Source: Arthrobacter sp. TMP15 (GTDB lineage: Bacteria; Actinomycetota; Actinomycetes; Actinomycetales; Micrococcaceae). From it: a DNA stretch of 64,000 bases. The notes under the pieces were generated by a model. It was not told the origin of the DNA and did no database searches. It was given only the letters and a program-made list of their open reading frames with translations. Each line of letters opens with the position of its first letter. Position 1 is the stretch's first letter. Made by a program: the position numbers and the translations under genes. The DNA lies in assembly GCF_039529835.1 (NCBI RefSeq), contig NZ_CP154262.1, positions 3,100,001 to 3,164,000 on the forward strand. Direction: 5' to 3'. Positions 11,901 through 21,371 of this stretch are shown in pieces.

Positions 11901-12479
11901 GATTTCCTTGTCACTTGTCTTATCCGCTGTGCGCTCAAAGTAAGCGCCCGGGGAACGGACAAGCTGGGACACAACGACACGCTCGGTACCGTTAATGACG
12001 AAGGTGCCCTTGTTTGTCATCAAGGGGAAATCGCCCATGAAGACAGTCTGTTGCTTAATTTCACCGGTCAAGTTGTTCATGAACTCGGCCTTGACGTACA
12101 ACGGCGCGGCGTATGTGGCGTCGCGGTCCTTGCACTCGTCAACGGTGAACTTGGGGTCAGAGAACTCCGGCTCCGTGAAGGACAGGGACATGGTGCCCTG
12201 GAAATCTTCAATGGGGGAGATTTCTTCGAAAATATCCGATAGGCCCGATGTGACGGCCACGCTGTCATCACCAGCATTCACGGCCGTTTGCATGCGGTCC
12301 TGCCAGCGCCCATTACCTACGAGCCAGTCAAAGCTCTCGGTTTGAAGGGCAAGCAGATTCGGCACGTCAAGCGGCTCATGAATCTTTGCGAATGAGAGGC
12401 GACTCTTTGCACCATCGGTGCTGTTTGAATCGATAGCGGTTGCAGCGTTATTTACATTAGAGGTGCTCGAGGCGACCAA
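8961..12479 (-). CDS. rpoB: DNA-directed RNA polymerase subunit beta
   Basis: Beta subunit of RNA polymerase, 1172 aa from the start chosen here. I prefer the TTG at 12477-12479, giving MVASSTSN, because AAGGA lies 6 bp upstream and related actinobacterial proteins begin this way. A GTG at 12494 would add five residues but has a poorer binding site. The rifampicin region shows [18 protein letters not shown] followed by [13 protein letters not shown], with the usual Ser, Asp, His and Ser residues, so the allele looks rifampicin-sensitive. First gene of rpoBC; the gap upstream (12480-12963) must hold its promoter. Confidence 0.97.
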   Translation of the reverse strand: MVASSTSNVNNAATAIDSNSTDGAKSRLSFAKIHEPLDVPNLLALQTESFDWLVGNGRWQDRMQTAVNAGDDSVAVTSGLSDIFEEISPIEDFQGTMSLSFTEPEFSDPKFTVDECKDRDATYAAPLYVKAEFMNNLTGEIKQQTVFMGDFPLMTNKGTFVINGTERVVVSQLVRSPGAYFERTADKTSDKEIFTAKIIPSRGAWFELEIDKRDQVGVRLDRKRKQSVTVLLKALGWSEGQILEEFGEFDSIRATLEKDATTGREDALLDIYRKLRPGEPPTVDAADALLHNLYFNPKRYDLAKVGRYKINRKLGIDLPLSDEKASVLSVDDIVAMIKYLVALHAGNKTTKGTRDGAEVDLRVDVDDIDHFGNRRIRAVGELIENQIRTGLSRMERVVRERMTTQDVEAITPQTLINIRPVVAAIKEFFGTSQLSQFMDQNNPLAGLTHKRRLSALGPGGLSRDRAGMEVRDVHPSHYGRMCPIETPEGPNIGLIGSLASYGRINPFGFIETPYRRVKDGFVSDEVDYLTADDEMDVVIAQANAPLDENSHFVEDSVLVRQRGGGGEPVLIAASDVEYMDVSPRQMVSVATALIPFLEHDDANRALMGANMQRQAVPLVRSEAPFVGTGMERATAVDAGDVVIAKKAGVVSEVSADVVVMLNDDGTEISYPIAKYQRSNQGTAYNQRVLASEGQRLEVGGIIADGPATDLGELALGKNLLVAFMSWEGHNYEDAIILSQRIVAEDVLSSIHIEEHEIDARDTKLGAEEITRDIPNVSEEILAGLDERGIIHIGAEVEAGDVLVGKVTPKGETELTPEERLLRAIFGEKSREVRDTSLKVPHGESGTVIGVRVFDRDSEDDLPPGVNQLVRVYVANKRKITDGDKLAGRHGNKGVISKILPIEDMPFLADGTPVDIVLNPLGVPGRMNVGQVLEIHLGWVAKTGWKVEGEPDWIKDLPNLPREIGQTRVATPVFDGARDSEITGLLDSTNLTRDGDRLIDSSGKTMLFDGRSGEPFPDPVSVGYMYILKLHHLVDDKIHARSTGPYSMITQQPLGGKAQFGGQRFGEMEVWALEAYGAAYTLQELLTIKSDDIHGRVKVYEAIVKGENIPEPGIPESFKVLIKEMQSLCLNVEVLSTDGAAIEMRDSDEEVFRAAEELGIDLSRAEPNSVEEV

Positions 12480-12963
12480 GAGGGATCCTTCCACAGACCT
12501 GCAGGCTTGTTCTTACGAACCCTTACCCGTTTCACTTTTGGTCATCAAACCAAAAGAAACGCTGGTCAAGTAACCTTAGAAAAGCATTGCAAAAAACAGT
12601 TAAACTGCTCCTTGTTCAATGCTGTCCTTGGCTCTTGACCGAAACAAAGCCCACCGCTATATGAAGGCTGAAGGTTAAGAGGGACACGCAAAGATCTACT
12701 CTACAGGCAAACATGCACTCGTGTCTACCCCACGATCCTAAAAACTGCAAGTACCGATGTAAATGCGCCGTAGATCCTTAGTTTTCCGCCCCACTGTCTA
12801 GCTCTCGCTGCGGGTACGCACGTGCCCTGGCACTAAAATATTTCCTAAAGAGCCCCGTTCATCCGGATTCCATTGCTGAGGGCCGATGCTGTTAGGTTTT
12901 AGTCAGGATACGTAAGGTTCAACGAGGAACTGCACGGTACAACGTTCAAGGAGTATGGCAGCC
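12480..12963. other. Divergent rpoB / thiolase intergenic region
   Basis: About 480 bp between divergent rpoB and the thiolase gene. It contains an 8-bp inverted repeat CTTTTGGT/ACCAAAAG (12535-12542 with 12549-12556) and a looser AGCATTG/CAATGCT pair (12583-12589 with 12617-12623). Both fall in what should be the untranslated leader or promoter of rpoB. No ORF here looks coding. No confident promoter hexamers were identified. Confidence 0.55.
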
Positions 12964-14160
12964 ATGACGGCACAAACGAATGATGTGGTAATTCTCGCAG
13001 GCGCCCGTACCCCCCAGGGGCGGCTCAACGGTCAGCTGGCGCCGTTTACCGCTGTTGAATTGGGTTCCAAGGCCATCGCAGCTGCAGTCTCGCGCTCCGG
13101 TATTGACGTTGAGGACATCAATTTCGTGATCATGGGCCAGGTGCTGCAGGCGGGTGCCGGACAAAACCCAGCCAGGCAAAGCTCTGTTGGTGCAGGAGTC
13201 GGCTGGAACGTACCCGCTGTGACAATCAACAAGGTGTGCCTGTCAGGACTGACGGCTGTGATTGACGCCGCACGTTTGATCCGTAGCGGCGAAGCAAGCG
13301 TCGTGGTGGCCGGCGGTCAGGAATCAATGACACGCGCCCCACACATGTTGCCCGGATCACGGCAGGGCTGGACGTACGGTGCCATTCAGGCTCTTGATGT
13401 AGCGGCGCATGACGGACTGACCGATGCTTTTGACGACGACTCAATGGGCTTGTCAACCGAGCGCGGCAATCTACGATTGAATATCTCCCGCACGGCCCAG
13501 GATGAAGTCGCGGCAGCCTCGCACCAGCGGGCAGCGGCGGCAGCAGAGTCAGGAATTTTTGACGCGGAGATTGTTCCACTCACGGTTCCACAGCGTAAGG
13601 GCGAACCTCTCATACTAAGTCACGATGAAGGCATCCGACCCCAGACAAGTGTAGATACGCTTGCCGGACTGCGTCCCGCCTTTACTGCTGACGGAGCCAT
13701 CACGGCAGGTAACTCCTCCCCCTTGTCCGATGGCGCCAGCGCCCTTGTGCTTTGCTCCCGTAGCTACGCTGAGGAACACGGCCTGGCTTGGTTAGCCGTG
13801 GTGGGGGCACCCGGGCAAGTGGCCGGACCTGACAACTCGCTGCATTCCCAGCCTTCAAACGCCATATCTACCGCACTACAAACGGCTGGCTGGGATGTCA
13901 ACGAACTCGACTTCATTGAAATCAATGAGGCATTTGGTTCCGTGGCTGTCCAATCGTTGCGAGACTTGGACCTGCCACTGGCGAAGTGCAACATCCATGG
14001 CGGCGCCATTGCCCTAGGGCACCCGATCGGGGCCTCAGGAGCCCGCTTGGCGCTCCATGCCGCCCTTGAACTCAGTCGTCGAGGCTCCGGTAAGGCAGCG
14101 GTTTCCCTGTGCGGCGGTGGCGGCCAGGGCGAGGCCCTGCTCTTATTCCGCGACGCCTAA
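12964..14160 (+). CDS. Thiolase family protein (acetyl-CoA C-acyltransferase)
   Basis: A 398-aa thiolase that condenses or cleaves acyl-CoA with CoA, in fatty acid oxidation or acetoacetyl-CoA formation. The nucleophilic cysteine is Cys92 in NKVCLSGL, the histidine is in GGAIALGHPIGASG, and the second catalytic cysteine is in the C-terminal SLCGGGGQGEALL (usually C-x-G-G-G). The upstream ATG at 12955 is only 1 bp from the binding site GGAG (12950-12953), so the ATG at 12964 with 10-bp spacing is preferred. It is a single gene on the plus strand between rpoB and rplL, ending at a shared terminator. Biosynthetic and degradative roles cannot be separated from sequence alone. Confidence 0.9.
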   Translation: MTAQTNDVVILAGARTPQGRLNGQLAPFTAVELGSKAIAAAVSRSGIDVEDINFVIMGQVLQAGAGQNPARQSSVGAGVGWNVPAVTINKVCLSGLTAVIDAARLIRSGEASVVVAGGQESMTRAPHMLPGSRQGWTYGAIQALDVAAHDGLTDAFDDDSMGLSTERGNLRLNISRTAQDEVAAASHQRAAAAAESGIFDAEIVPLTVPQRKGEPLILSHDEGIRPQTSVDTLAGLRPAFTADGAITAGNSSPLSDGASALVLCSRSYAEEHGLAWLAVVGAPGQVAGPDNSLHSQPSNAISTALQTAGWDVNELDFIEINEAFGSVAVQSLRDLDLPLAKCNIHGGAIALGHPIGASGARLALHAALELSRRGSGKAAVSLCGGGGQGEALLLFRDA

Positions 14161-14228
14161 CAGCACCACCGCTGAAGTGCGTTTAGCTGAGCTGTGTTTA
14201 CCTGAACACGGAGCCTGCGTCCAGAAAT

Positions 14229-14264
14229 AAAAATGCCCCGCACCAACTGGTGCGGGGCATTTTT
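14229..14264. terminator. Bidirectional intrinsic terminator between thiolase and rplL
   Basis: A 16-bp stem (14229-14244 with 14249-14264) with a GC-rich core GCCCCGCACC and A/T tracts on both sides, so it works as a Rho-independent terminator in either direction. It serves the convergent thiolase gene and rplL. Confidence 0.93.
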
Positions 14265-14281
14265 GTGAAGTGCTGAGGTGA

Positions 14282-14659
14282 TTACTTGAGGGTAACCGTG
14301 GCGCCGGCAGCTTCGAGAGCTTCCTTGGCCTTCTCTGCAGCTTCCTTGGTGACGCCTTCCAGAACAGCCTTGGGAGCCGAATCAACGACCTCCTTGGCTT
14401 CCTTCAGACCCAATGAAGTGATGGAGCGAACTTCCTTGATAACAGCAATCTTCTTATCGCCGGCTGCTTCGAGGATGACATCGAATTCAGTCTGCTCTGC
14501 TTCTTCTTCGCCAGCGCCGCCGCCGGCGGGGCCTGCAACTGCAACAGCAGCAGCGGTAACTTCAAAGGTCTCTTCGAAGAGCTTGACGAACTCGGAGAGC
14601 TCGATGATGGTCAGTTCCTTGAAAGCTGCAATGAGCTCGTCGTTGGTGAGCTTAGCCAT
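14282..14659 (-). CDS. rplL: 50S ribosomal protein L7/L12
   Basis: L7/L12 (125 aa) forms the flexible stalk that recruits translation GTPases. It has an N-terminal dimerisation part ([16 protein letters not shown]), an Ala/Gly-rich hinge around residues 36-50, and the C-terminal domain containing [19 protein letters not shown], the factor-binding surface. It lies about 157 bp downstream of rplJ in the usual rplJL unit and is followed by a strong terminator. No anomaly. Confidence 0.99.
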   Translation of the reverse strand: MAKLTNDELIAAFKELTIIELSEFVKLFEETFEVTAAAVAVAGPAGGGAGEEEAEQTEFDVILEAAGDKKIAVIKEVRSITSLGLKEAKEVVDSAPKAVLEGVTKEAAEKAKEALEAAGATVTLK

Positions 14660-14816
14660 GGGTGGCGCTCCTTCTGTTTACTGGCCCAGTGCGGACCAAA
14701 TCTAAAACCTAAGTCCTCGTGGAGTTAGGGAAAAACTAATGAGCCACTATTAGCTCAGGCGCCCGCATCTCCCGCGATGACACGTTAGCGGGCATCAAGG
14801 AGGAGCAGGCTGGGGG

Positions 14817-15434
14817 CTAAGCCTCGGTTGTCTGCGCTTCAGCAGCCGGAGCTTCTTCAGCAGCGGGCGCTTCAGCAGCCGGAGCTTCTTCAGCAGCGGG
14901 CGCTTCAGCAGCCGGAGCTTCTTCAGCGACAGGTGCTTCCTGCGCCGGAGCGCCATCTGCGAGCTTCAAACGCAAAGCTTCAAGCGTACGCGCAGCGGCA
15001 GCCATCGGAGCCTTGAGGATGCCGGCGACCTTAGCCAGCTGCAGTTCGCGAGACTCAAGGGCAGCCAGTGCCACGAGTCCAGCGGCGTCGAGAGCCTTGC
15101 CCTCGAAGAAGCCGGTCTTAATGACCAGCTGCTTGTTAACTTTTGCAAAATCCGTGAGGCTCTTTGCTGCAGCAACAGCGTCACCCTTGATGAAAGCAAT
15201 GGCGGTGGGACCGCTGAGCTGACCCTCGAAAGCGTCTACACCAGCTTCCTTGGCCGCAATGGCTGTCAGGGTGTTCTTTACAACCGAGAACTTGGTGTCC
15301 TGGCCGAGAGAAACGCGCAGCTCCTTGAGCTGAGCTACTGTGAGCCCACGGTATTCGGTTAGGACTGCGGCAGTTGAATCATTGAAATCTTTTGTGATTT
15401 CTGCAACTGCAGCCACCTTAGTTGGCGTTGCCAT
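14817..15434 (-). CDS. rplJ: 50S ribosomal protein L10
   Basis: L10 (205 aa) anchors the L7/L12 stalk on 23S rRNA. The ATG at 15432-15434 gives [17 protein letters not shown] and has AAGGAGG directly upstream. The open frame reaches further to 15560 but those residues come from the leader. The N-terminal RNA-binding domain contains [15 protein letters not shown]. The protein ends in a low-complexity Glu/Ala/Pro tail of about 36 residues built from an 11-residue unit, encoded by a 33-bp tandem repeat. Such acidic tails occur in L10 of some Actinobacteria; the repeat number probably varies. Likely autoregulated through its leader. Confidence 0.98.
   Translation of the reverse strand: MATPTKVAAVAEITKDFNDSTAAVLTEYRGLTVAQLKELRVSLGQDTKFSVVKNTLTAIAAKEAGVDAFEGQLSGPTAIAFIKGDAVAAAKSLTDFAKVNKQLVIKTGFFEGKALDAAGLVALAALESRELQLAKVAGILKAPMAAAARTLEALRLKLADGAPAQEAPVAEEAPAAEAPAAEEAPAAEAPAAEEAPAAEAQTTEA
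14834..14927. repeat. 33-bp tandem repeat inside rplJ
   Basis: Two full copies and most of a third of a 33-bp unit start at 14834, 14867 and 14900. It is in frame and encodes the [11 protein letters not shown]-type tail of L10. Because 33 is divisible by three, a gain or loss of copies keeps the frame. Confidence 0.92.
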
Positions 15435-15779
15435 AACCCTCCTTCCGGGAATTAGTGTCAGTCTTTCCAGCCCCTTCCATCGCCAGCAAGCTGGCAACGG
15501 ACAAACAAAAACGCCCCGCACAGATGTACGGGGCGTTTTTCGCTGTGGATCAACGGACATTACTCCGGTTCAACACTGCTCATAAGCTTTGTGCACCTGC
15601 GTTGGCCGTCCATATGTAGGACTTTCGAATGTCAACCAACCCGTTTCCAACGCACTAGATGCATGCTGCATCGCGTGGCTGGGGGTGATTGCCATCGACC
15701 GACGGTCTTTGGTTACTTAAGATTAGCGCAGATATAGTACGGATTCCAAATCCGGTCCGCGCCGTCACACTCTCAAGTG
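15435..15779 (-). other. rplJ leader and upstream region
   Basis: 345 bp without a gene between the GNAT gene (stop at 15780) and rplJ (start 15434). It holds a terminator-like hairpin at 15507-15540 and probably the rplJL promoter further right. No tRNA or protein gene is visible in 15541-15779. Confidence 0.6.
15507..15540 (-). promoter_or_regulatory. Terminator-like hairpin in the rplJL leader (candidate attenuator)
   Basis: A 12-bp stem (15507-15518 with 15529-15540) with core CGCCCCG and flanking A5/T5 runs, so on the minus strand it reads as a complete intrinsic terminator. It ends 73 bp before the rplJ start codon. It could be the terminator of the upstream GNAT gene, but that stop is 240 bp away. 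Alternatively it is an attenuator in the rplJL leader. Ribosomal protein L10 autoregulation through its leader is established in other bacteria; its use of this hairpin is inference. Confidence 0.7.
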
Positions 15780-16862
15780 TTACTGCATGTTGTTGAGGTC
15801 TTTGCGCCACTGTCCTGTTGCGCCGGCGTTGGCAAAACCCAACTGTGCATTAACTGAGAGTATCGAAGAATCCCCGGGGGAATTCCAGGTGTAGATGGTC
15901 TTGGTCGAAGGAAACTGCCGTGAGAGCATTTCCATGTTCGCCACCTTCATCGCCAATGCCACATCCTTTCCCTTGTGTGCTTTTTCTACAATCGTGTCAT
16001 CCTGAAAAGCGACGTCGTTGCGGTGCCCCAGCAGTGAAATGGAAGTGAATCCCACCAGGCTTCCGGTTGCCAGACACTCTGCCGCACTAACCAATGTGCG
16101 CCGCTTAGTGGCGGAGGACAATTCCTCTGCCACCCGCATCTTTGCCACATCCAATTGAGCTTGGCCAGCGTCAACTGTGGGAGCAGGACCTTGCTCCAAA
16201 CGAACGAACTCCTGTGCCCACTCTTCTGGACAGCGGTCCACCCACTGATGCACCGCGTACGAGGACTGGTGCGTGGCAACAGCTTTTTTGCGCAGTTCAC
16301 TCACCAGTGCATGCGGTAGCGGCAACGGACAGACACTGAAGTCCTCAACCTGATCAAGATCGTAACCTGCGCTGTAGGCAAACCTGGCTTCCCTGCTGCT
16401 CAATGGCAAAGAAGCACCGCCATGGGTAGCAGGAATCGGATCCTTTGTGCCTTCACCGAGGGCAGCCGCCGGATGGTTTGTCTCCACCATGACGATCTTG
16501 CGGCTCTCTCCCCTCACAAACAGCTCAGCGGCCTCCAGTAACTTCCGGCCCAGACCGACGCCTTCGGCGGATGGGAGTACATCTAGGGTGACATGAGCCA
16601 AATCCGTGTTGTCTGCCAGTGGCATGGCTATGCCCACACGGCCAACGATCTCACTGGCGTTGCGGGCCACAAGAACCACGTACCACTCGTAAGGATCGTG
16701 ACATTGGGCGAAGAGCTCCTCCGCCGTATATGCCAGTTCATCATTACCCCACGTGTGAACCCGAACTTGACGCGAAACTTCAACGGCCTGCAGGAAATCT
16801 GAGGCGGGCGCCCCGTCAAGTGATTCCGGAATCCGCAATTGCTCAATGGTCGTTTCTGTCAT
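15780..16862 (-). CDS. Two-domain GNAT-family acetyltransferase
   Basis: A 360-aa protein with two GNAT-like halves. The N-terminal half (about residues 50-125) contains the acetyl-CoA-binding pattern LPSAEGVGLGRKLLEAAE. The C-terminal half (about 230-350) has a weaker copy ending in NAQLGFANAGATGQW. It resembles tandem GNAT proteins of Actinobacteria whose substrates are mostly unknown. Transcribed with the ribosomal genes on the minus strand but separated from rplA by a strong terminator. ATG start at 16860-16862. Substrate not predictable. Confidence 0.8.
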   Translation of the reverse strand: MTETTIEQLRIPESLDGAPASDFLQAVEVSRQVRVHTWGNDELAYTAEELFAQCHDPYEWYVVLVARNASEIVGRVGIAMPLADNTDLAHVTLDVLPSAEGVGLGRKLLEAAELFVRGESRKIVMVETNHPAAALGEGTKDPIPATHGGASLPLSSREARFAYSAGYDLDQVEDFSVCPLPLPHALVSELRKKAVATHQSSYAVHQWVDRCPEEWAQEFVRLEQGPAPTVDAGQAQLDVAKMRVAEELSSATKRRTLVSAAECLATGSLVGFTSISLLGHRNDVAFQDDTIVEKAHKGKDVALAMKVANMEMLSRQFPSTKTIYTWNSPGDSSILSVNAQLGFANAGATGQWRKDLNNMQ

Positions 16863-16967
16863 GACTTTTTCCCCGTATTTCTCATTCGTGCAGGGCGCCT
16901 CGGCACTGCTTCACCCGAGGGCGTCTCTTGCCACGGAAGTCTACCGACACCGTTGAACATACGAAAA

Positions 16968-17012
16968 AGAAAGGGGACTGACACAGTGAAACACTGTGTC
17001 AGTCCCCTTTCT
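16968..17012. terminator. Intrinsic terminator downstream of rplA
   Basis: Perfect 21-bp inverted repeat (16968-16988 with 16992-17012) and a 3-nt loop. On the minus strand it is followed by a T-rich stretch (CTTTTTCGT), so it terminates the rplKA transcript 15 bp after the rplA stop. Confidence 0.95.
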
Positions 17013-17026
17013 ACAAAGCTCAAGGA

Positions 17027-17734
17027 CTAGTCCTCAATAACCACCTTGGTGGCCTGGGGATCCACGGGAATGCCAGGGCCGAAGGTCGTTGAGACAGTGG
17101 CCTTCTGCAAGTAACGGCCCTTGGAAGCTGAAGGCTTCAAACGAAGCACCTCTTCCAGAGCTGCTGCGTAGTTCTCGCCCAACTTTACGGCGTCGAAGGA
17201 AACCTTGCCGATGATGAAGTGCAGGTTGGAGTGCTTGTCGACGCGGAAGTCGATCTTTCCACCCTTGATGTCATTGACAGCCTTGGCGACGTCGTTGGTG
17301 ACGGTACCTGTCTTGGGGTTAGGCATGAGGTTACGAGGCCCCAGAACCTTACCCAAACGGCCAACCTTACCCATGAGGTCAGGTGTGGCTACGGCTGCGT
17401 CGAAGTCGGTCCAGCCGCCCTGGATCTTTTCGATCAAGTCATCGGTGCCAACAAAGTCGGCGCCGGCTGCGATAGCAGCTTCGGCACGCTCACCTGTTGC
17501 GAAAACCAGAACGCGGGCAGTCTTACCGGTACCGTGAGGCAGGTTTACTGTGCCACGGATCATCTGGTCGGCCTTACGAGGGTCTACACCCAAACGGAAG
17601 GCAACCTCAACGGTGGCGTCGAACTTGGACGGGTTTGTTTCCTTGGCGAGCTTGATGGCGTCGAAGGGTGCGTATGTGTTGTCCACATCGATCTTCGCCT
17701 GAGCTGCCTCATATGCTTTACTGCGCTTTGCCAT
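17027..17734 (-). CDS. rplA: 50S ribosomal protein L1
   Basis: L1 (235 aa) forms the mobile L1 stalk at the ribosomal E site and can bind its own mRNA as a translational repressor. It starts [16 protein letters not shown] and contains the typical segments [20 protein letters not shown] and [20 protein letters not shown]. It is 149 bp downstream of rplK and ends at a strong terminator. Confidence 0.99.
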   Translation of the reverse strand: MAKRSKAYEAAQAKIDVDNTYAPFDAIKLAKETNPSKFDATVEVAFRLGVDPRKADQMIRGTVNLPHGTGKTARVLVFATGERAEAAIAAGADFVGTDDLIEKIQGGWTDFDAAVATPDLMGKVGRLGKVLGPRNLMPNPKTGTVTNDVAKAVNDIKGGKIDFRVDKHSNLHFIIGKVSFDAVKLGENYAAALEEVLRLKPSASKGRYLQKATVSTTFGPGIPVDPQATKVVIED

Positions 17735-17883
17735 GCTGCGATTCTCCTTGTGCAGTTGTGGTCGTTAGGACCGCGCGGGCCCTGCCACTACGTCCGCCGC
17801 TACCCACCAAAGGTGAGCTGTACGGCGTCGTTCTTAATGTTTAGATGTGCCCAAACGGGCGTAAGGCGAAAGTCAAAAAAGAC

Positions 17884-18315
17884 TTAGGCCTCGACGGTGA
17901 TACCCATGGAACGAGCGGTACCGGCGATGATCTTCTCTGCACCTTCAACGCTTGTTGCGTTGAGGTCAACCATCTTCTGGGTGGCAATCTCGTTGACCTG
18001 TGCCTTGGTCAGCTGGGCAACCTTGACGGTGTGCGGGGTAGCTGAACCCTTGGCGACGCCTGCAGCCTTTTTGATGAGCTCTGCAGCCGGCGGGGTCTTG
18101 GTGATGAATGTGAATGAACGGTCTTCGTAAACCGTAATTTCAACGGGGACTACGTTTCCACGCTGGGATTCTGTTGCAGCGTTGTACGCCTTGCAGAATT
18201 CCATGATGTTGACGCCGTGCTGACCAAGCGCGGGTCCGATGGGCGGTGCCGGGTTAGCGGCGCCTGCCTGGATCTGCAGCTTGATAAGGCCGGTGACCTT
18301 CTTCTTGGGAGCCAA
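17884..18315 (-). CDS. rplK: 50S ribosomal protein L11
   Basis: L11 (143 aa) binds the GTPase-associated region of 23S rRNA and is needed for the stringent response. The N-terminal domain shows [20 protein letters not shown], the proline-rich segment targeted in thiostrepton resistance, with the prolines intact. The C-terminal RNA-binding domain follows. It lies between nusG and rplA. A hairpin in the nusG-rplK gap (18394-18430) may influence its expression. Confidence 0.99.
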   Translation of the reverse strand: MAPKKKVTGLIKLQIQAGAANPAPPIGPALGQHGVNIMEFCKAYNAATESQRGNVVPVEITVYEDRSFTFITKTPPAAELIKKAAGVAKGSATPHTVKVAQLTKAQVNEIATQKMVDLNATSVEGAEKIIAGTARSMGITVEA

Positions 18316-18393
18316 TGTAGGGTCCTTCTCTCAATATCTTCCAAGGACGACGGAGCGCGTCCAAGGTGGGTGGCCGAATGGCGTCCGGCCGAA

Positions 18394-18430
18394 CGTTTCC
18401 TTGAGGACTAAGCAAGTTCTAAAGGAAACG
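18394..18430 (-). other. Hairpin in the nusG-rplK intergenic region
   Basis: A 16-bp imperfect stem (18394-18409 with 18415-18430; one mismatch, one G-U) and a 5-nt loop. The outer nine pairs CGTTTCCTT/AAGGAAACG are perfect. On the minus strand it lies 15 bp after the nusG stop and about 80 bp before the rplK start. No U-run follows, so a processing, stabilising or protein-binding role is as likely as termination. Confidence 0.65.
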
Positions 18431-18444
18431 AAAATTGTGGGTAA

Positions 18445-19266
18445 CTAGATCTTGGTGACCTGGTTGAATGCAAGCGTGACCGGTGTTTCACGCTCAAAGA
18501 TCGAAACCAGCACAACAAGCTGCTGCGCTTCGGGTTTGATCTCGGAGATCGAAGCCGACAAGCCCTCGAAAGGACCGTCCTTGACGATGACTGCTTCGCC
18601 AACTTCAAAGTCAATGACGGCGTCAACGGGATCGTGACGCAACGGAACGCCGCTCTCTTCAGCCTGCTGCTCCTCAAAGATGGGAGCCAGCATGGAGAAA
18701 ACTTCATCAAGACGCAGCGGGACGGGATTGTGAGCGTTACCAACGAATCCTGTGACTCCGGGAGTGTGGCGCACAACCCCCCACGAGGCATCTGTCAGTT
18801 CCATACGTACCAAAACGTAGCCCGGGATTCGTACGCGGCTAACAACTTTACGCTGGGCGTTCTTGATCTCCACGACTTCTTCCATGGGGACCTGAATTTC
18901 GAAGATGTAATCTTCCATGTTCAGCGACAGGCTGCGTGATTCAAGGTTGACCTTGACGCGGTTTTCATAACCGGCGTAGGAATGGATGACGTACCAATCG
19001 CCCTCTTGGCGGCGCAGTTTGGCCTTGAACTCTTCTGCCGGGTCAACTTCGGGCTCGGCGGCTTCATCAACGGTCTCTGCCGTTGATTCAGCGTCTTCCT
19101 CATCGCCAGCCACAGCGTCGGTGGCCACGGCGTCGGTTACCTCGGGGGCTTCGTCGGTTTCGACGTCGTCCGCGGGCGCAGAAAGGTCGGCACTGATGGC
19201 AGCATCAGCAACCACAGTGTCCTGGTCCTGCTCACTGTTTGTTGCCTCGGGCTCCAGCTCAGACAC
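18445..19266 (-). CDS. nusG: Transcription termination/antitermination protein NusG
   Basis: NusG (273 aa) binds RNA polymerase and couples transcription with Rho and the ribosome. The first 85 or so residues form an acidic, Ala/Glu/Asp-rich extension. The NGN domain follows ([19 protein letters not shown], about residues 92-110, through [15 protein letters not shown]), then the KOW motif [19 protein letters not shown]. An acidic N-terminal extension is common in actinobacterial NusG. It sits between secE and rplK, the usual place. Confidence 0.98.
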   Translation of the reverse strand: MSELEPEATNSEQDQDTVVADAAISADLSAPADDVETDEAPEVTDAVATDAVAGDEEDAESTAETVDEAAEPEVDPAEEFKAKLRRQEGDWYVIHSYAGYENRVKVNLESRSLSLNMEDYIFEIQVPMEEVVEIKNAQRKVVSRVRIPGYVLVRMELTDASWGVVRHTPGVTGFVGNAHNPVPLRLDEVFSMLAPIFEEQQAEESGVPLRHDPVDAVIDFEVGEAVIVKDGPFEGLSASISEIKPEAQQLVVLVSIFERETPVTLAFNQVTKI

Positions 19267-19354
19267 GAATTTCCTGCTTTCCTTGTGCGGTTCTTAAATG
19301 GCTCAAACCGACCCCATGCCAAAGTGTTCAGCGAGGTCGGCCACGGTGAGCGTC

Positions 19355-19645
19355 TTACTGCTCGATGTTTACGTTTCCACCAAAGATCCAGAGCACGGCC
19401 CTGCCGAAACCCAGATCCAGGACGGTAACAATACCCATCACGATTACCACGAATACCAACACAACAGCTGTCATGTTGATCAACTCTTTGCGAGTGGGAG
19501 TCACAACTTTCTTCAACTCGCCAATGACTTGGCGCATAAAGATAGCTATTCGGGCAAAAAATCCGGGCTTGCCGGGCTTTGTCGCCTTCTTGGCAGGGCC
19601 CTTGGAGCTGCTTGCCGCAGTTTCGGTCACCAGTGCCTCACTCAT
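19355..19645 (-). CDS. secE: Preprotein translocase subunit SecE
   Basis: SecE (96 aa) is the small essential subunit of the SecYEG translocon. A charged N-terminus rich in Lys is followed by the conserved amphipathic segment FMRQVIGELKKVVTPTRKEL and one membrane helix (about residues 56-80). Two adjacent ATG codons at 19648 and 19645 are possible starts; MSEALVTETA is preferred. No strong binding site precedes either one. The frame continues upstream through a region that is not SecE-like. Located between tRNA-Trp and nusG, as in most Actinobacteria. Confidence 0.95.
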   Translation of the reverse strand: MSEALVTETAASSSKGPAKKATKPGKPGFFARIAIFMRQVIGELKKVVTPTRKELINMTAVVLVFVVIVMGIVTVLDLGFGRAVLWIFGGNVNIEQ

Positions 19646-19762
19646 CATTTGTTGGAATGCCCGCAGACCCGTTGGTTCGGACCGTGCGATGTGCAAATCA
19701 TTCGCCCAGACACGGTGCTTTACTACACAACTTCCATGTAATAAAGCTTTCGTGCCTATGCG

Positions 19763-19835
19763 CAGGGCAGACAGGACTCGAACCTGCAACCTGCGGTTTT
19801 GGAGACCGCTGCGCTACCAATTGCGCCACTACCCT
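19763..19835 (-). tRNA. tRNA-Trp (anticodon CCA)
   Basis: A 73-nt cloverleaf reads on the minus strand from AGGGTAG at 19835 to CTGCCCT plus discriminator G at 19763. The acceptor stem has 7 pairs (one G-U), the anticodon arm is GCGGT-CTCCAAA-ACCGC, and the T arm contains GGTTCGAGTCC. The anticodon is CCA (Trp). CCA is not encoded at the 3' end. Its place just upstream of secE is conserved in Actinobacteria. Confidence 0.97.
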
Positions 19836-20038
19836 TTGGAAACCACCCACAAGCGACCGAAGTCTCAAGCGGTTGAAGATCCTTACTTGATGCTAAGAAC
19901 CATGAATAATCTACAGTCTTAAAGTCGTGCTTCCAAAACAGAGCTGGAGACCGACTTCAAGGCGTGAACCATCATCGTGCTTGAACACCGGTTACCCATT
20001 CTACGCATCCTTATGGGCGTACGTCGAACCGGACACAG

Positions 20039-20064
20039 TAGGCGCATAAAACCGTATGCGCCTA
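20039..20064. other. Inverted repeat upstream of the aminotransferase gene
   Basis: TAGGCGCATA and its exact complement TATGCGCCTA (20039-20048, 20055-20064) flank a 6-nt loop, 56 bp before the aminotransferase ATG. It could be an operator or an mRNA-leader hairpin. No T-run follows. Confidence 0.6.
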
Positions 20065-20120
20065 AAGTGGGTCATGACGAAGTTTAGATTTTGAAGCTCC
20101 CTGCCAAAGAAAGAATCCTG

Positions 20121-21344
20121 ATGTCTGCCGAACTGACAGCCGAGCAAGCCTCCGGGCGCCGTATTTCCGCAAGGATCGCCGCCATTGCCGAATCCGCCAC
20201 ACTGGCTGTGGACGCCAAAGCCAAGGCCTTGAAGGCCGCCGGGCGTCCCGTCATTGGCTTTGGAGCTGGTGAGCCTGATTTCCCCACCCCTGATTACATT
20301 GTTGAGGCAGCCATTGCCGCAGCCCGCCAACCGAAGTTCCATCGCTACTCCCCTGCGGCTGGACTGCCGGAGCTGCGTAGCGCCATTGCTGCTAAGACGT
20401 TGCGGGATTCAAACTATGAAGTTGACCCCGCCCAGGTCGTTGTCACCAACGGTGGCAAACAAGCTGTGTACGAGTCCTTTGCGACTCTTCTGGATCCGGG
20501 CGATGAAGTTATAGTTCCCTCCCCGTTCTGGACTACTTATCCAGAGGCCATCCGCTTGGCTGGCGGTGTTCCGGTTGAGGTTTTTGCTGGCCCCGAGCAG
20601 GGTTACCTTGTGAGCATCGAGCAGTTGGAAGCCGCTCTGACGCCCCGCACTAAGGTGCTGCTGTTTGTTTCCCCTTCCAACCCCACAGGCGCTGTGTACT
20701 CCCCCGAACAAACGCGTGAAATTGGTTTGTGGGCCGCATCGAAAGGGCTTTGGGTCATCACGGATGAAATCTATGAGCACCTGACCTACGACGGTGTGCC
20801 CTTCACCTCCATTGCCACGGCAGTCCCTGAACTGGGTGACCGTGTGGTGATACTCAATGGTGTGGCTAAAACTTATGCCATGACAGGGTGGCGCGTAGGC
20901 TGGATGATCGCGCCCCTTGATGTTGCCAAAGCGGCCACCAACATGCAGTCCCACGCCACCTCGAATGTGGCTAATGTGTCCCAGATGGCCGCTCTCGCCG
21001 CAGTTTCGGGCCCGCTGACGGCCGTGGATGAGATGAAGGTAGCCTTTGACCGCCGCCGCAAGGCCATGGTTGCCGGGCTGAATGCGATTGACGGCGTGAA
21101 GTGCCCCACCCCACATGGCGCTTTCTACGCCTACGCCGACGTTCGCGGTCTGCTGGGCCGTGAAATTGGTGGAATCCGCCCCGCAACCTCCGCCGAGCTG
21201 GCCACGTTGATCCTGGACAAAGTTGAAGTTGCAGTAGTTCCGGGCGAGGCGTTTGGGCCCAGCGGCTTCCTGCGCCTCTCCTATGCCTTGGGCGACGACG
21301 ACCTGGCAGTCGGCATTGCACGTTTGCAGGAGTTCTTGGGCTAA
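20121..21344 (+). CDS. Class I/II pyridoxal phosphate-dependent aminotransferase (aspartate aminotransferase-like)
   Basis: A 407-aa PLP enzyme of fold type I. The segment [19 protein letters not shown] near the N-terminus and [23 protein letters not shown] and the PLP lysine in [16 protein letters not shown] match aspartate aminotransferases of subgroup I-gamma. The Arg of GFLRLSYA near the C-terminus would bind the substrate carboxylate. The ATG at 20121 is preferred; a TTG 30 bp upstream keeps the frame but has no binding site. It stands alone on the plus strand after tRNA-Trp and ends at a perfect terminator hairpin. Confidence 0.9.
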   Translation: MSAELTAEQASGRRISARIAAIAESATLAVDAKAKALKAAGRPVIGFGAGEPDFPTPDYIVEAAIAAARQPKFHRYSPAAGLPELRSAIAAKTLRDSNYEVDPAQVVVTNGGKQAVYESFATLLDPGDEVIVPSPFWTTYPEAIRLAGGVPVEVFAGPEQGYLVSIEQLEAALTPRTKVLLFVSPSNPTGAVYSPEQTREIGLWAASKGLWVITDEIYEHLTYDGVPFTSIATAVPELGDRVVILNGVAKTYAMTGWRVGWMIAPLDVAKAATNMQSHATSNVANVSQMAALAAVSGPLTAVDEMKVAFDRRRKAMVAGLNAIDGVKCPTPHGAFYAYADVRGLLGREIGGIRPATSAELATLILDKVEVAVVPGEAFGPSGFLRLSYALGDDDLAVGIARLQEFLG

Positions 21345-21371
21345 TCCCGCCTTCTTCTGCGCACGGTTTGA

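Noticed and set aside
12533-12560. Inverted repeat before rpoB considered as a terminator
   Set aside because: There is no U-run and it lies in the leader/promoter of rpoB, so only a structure is noted.
19836-20038. Second tRNA gene near tRNA-Trp
   Set aside because: No other cloverleaf could be formed by eye in this interval.
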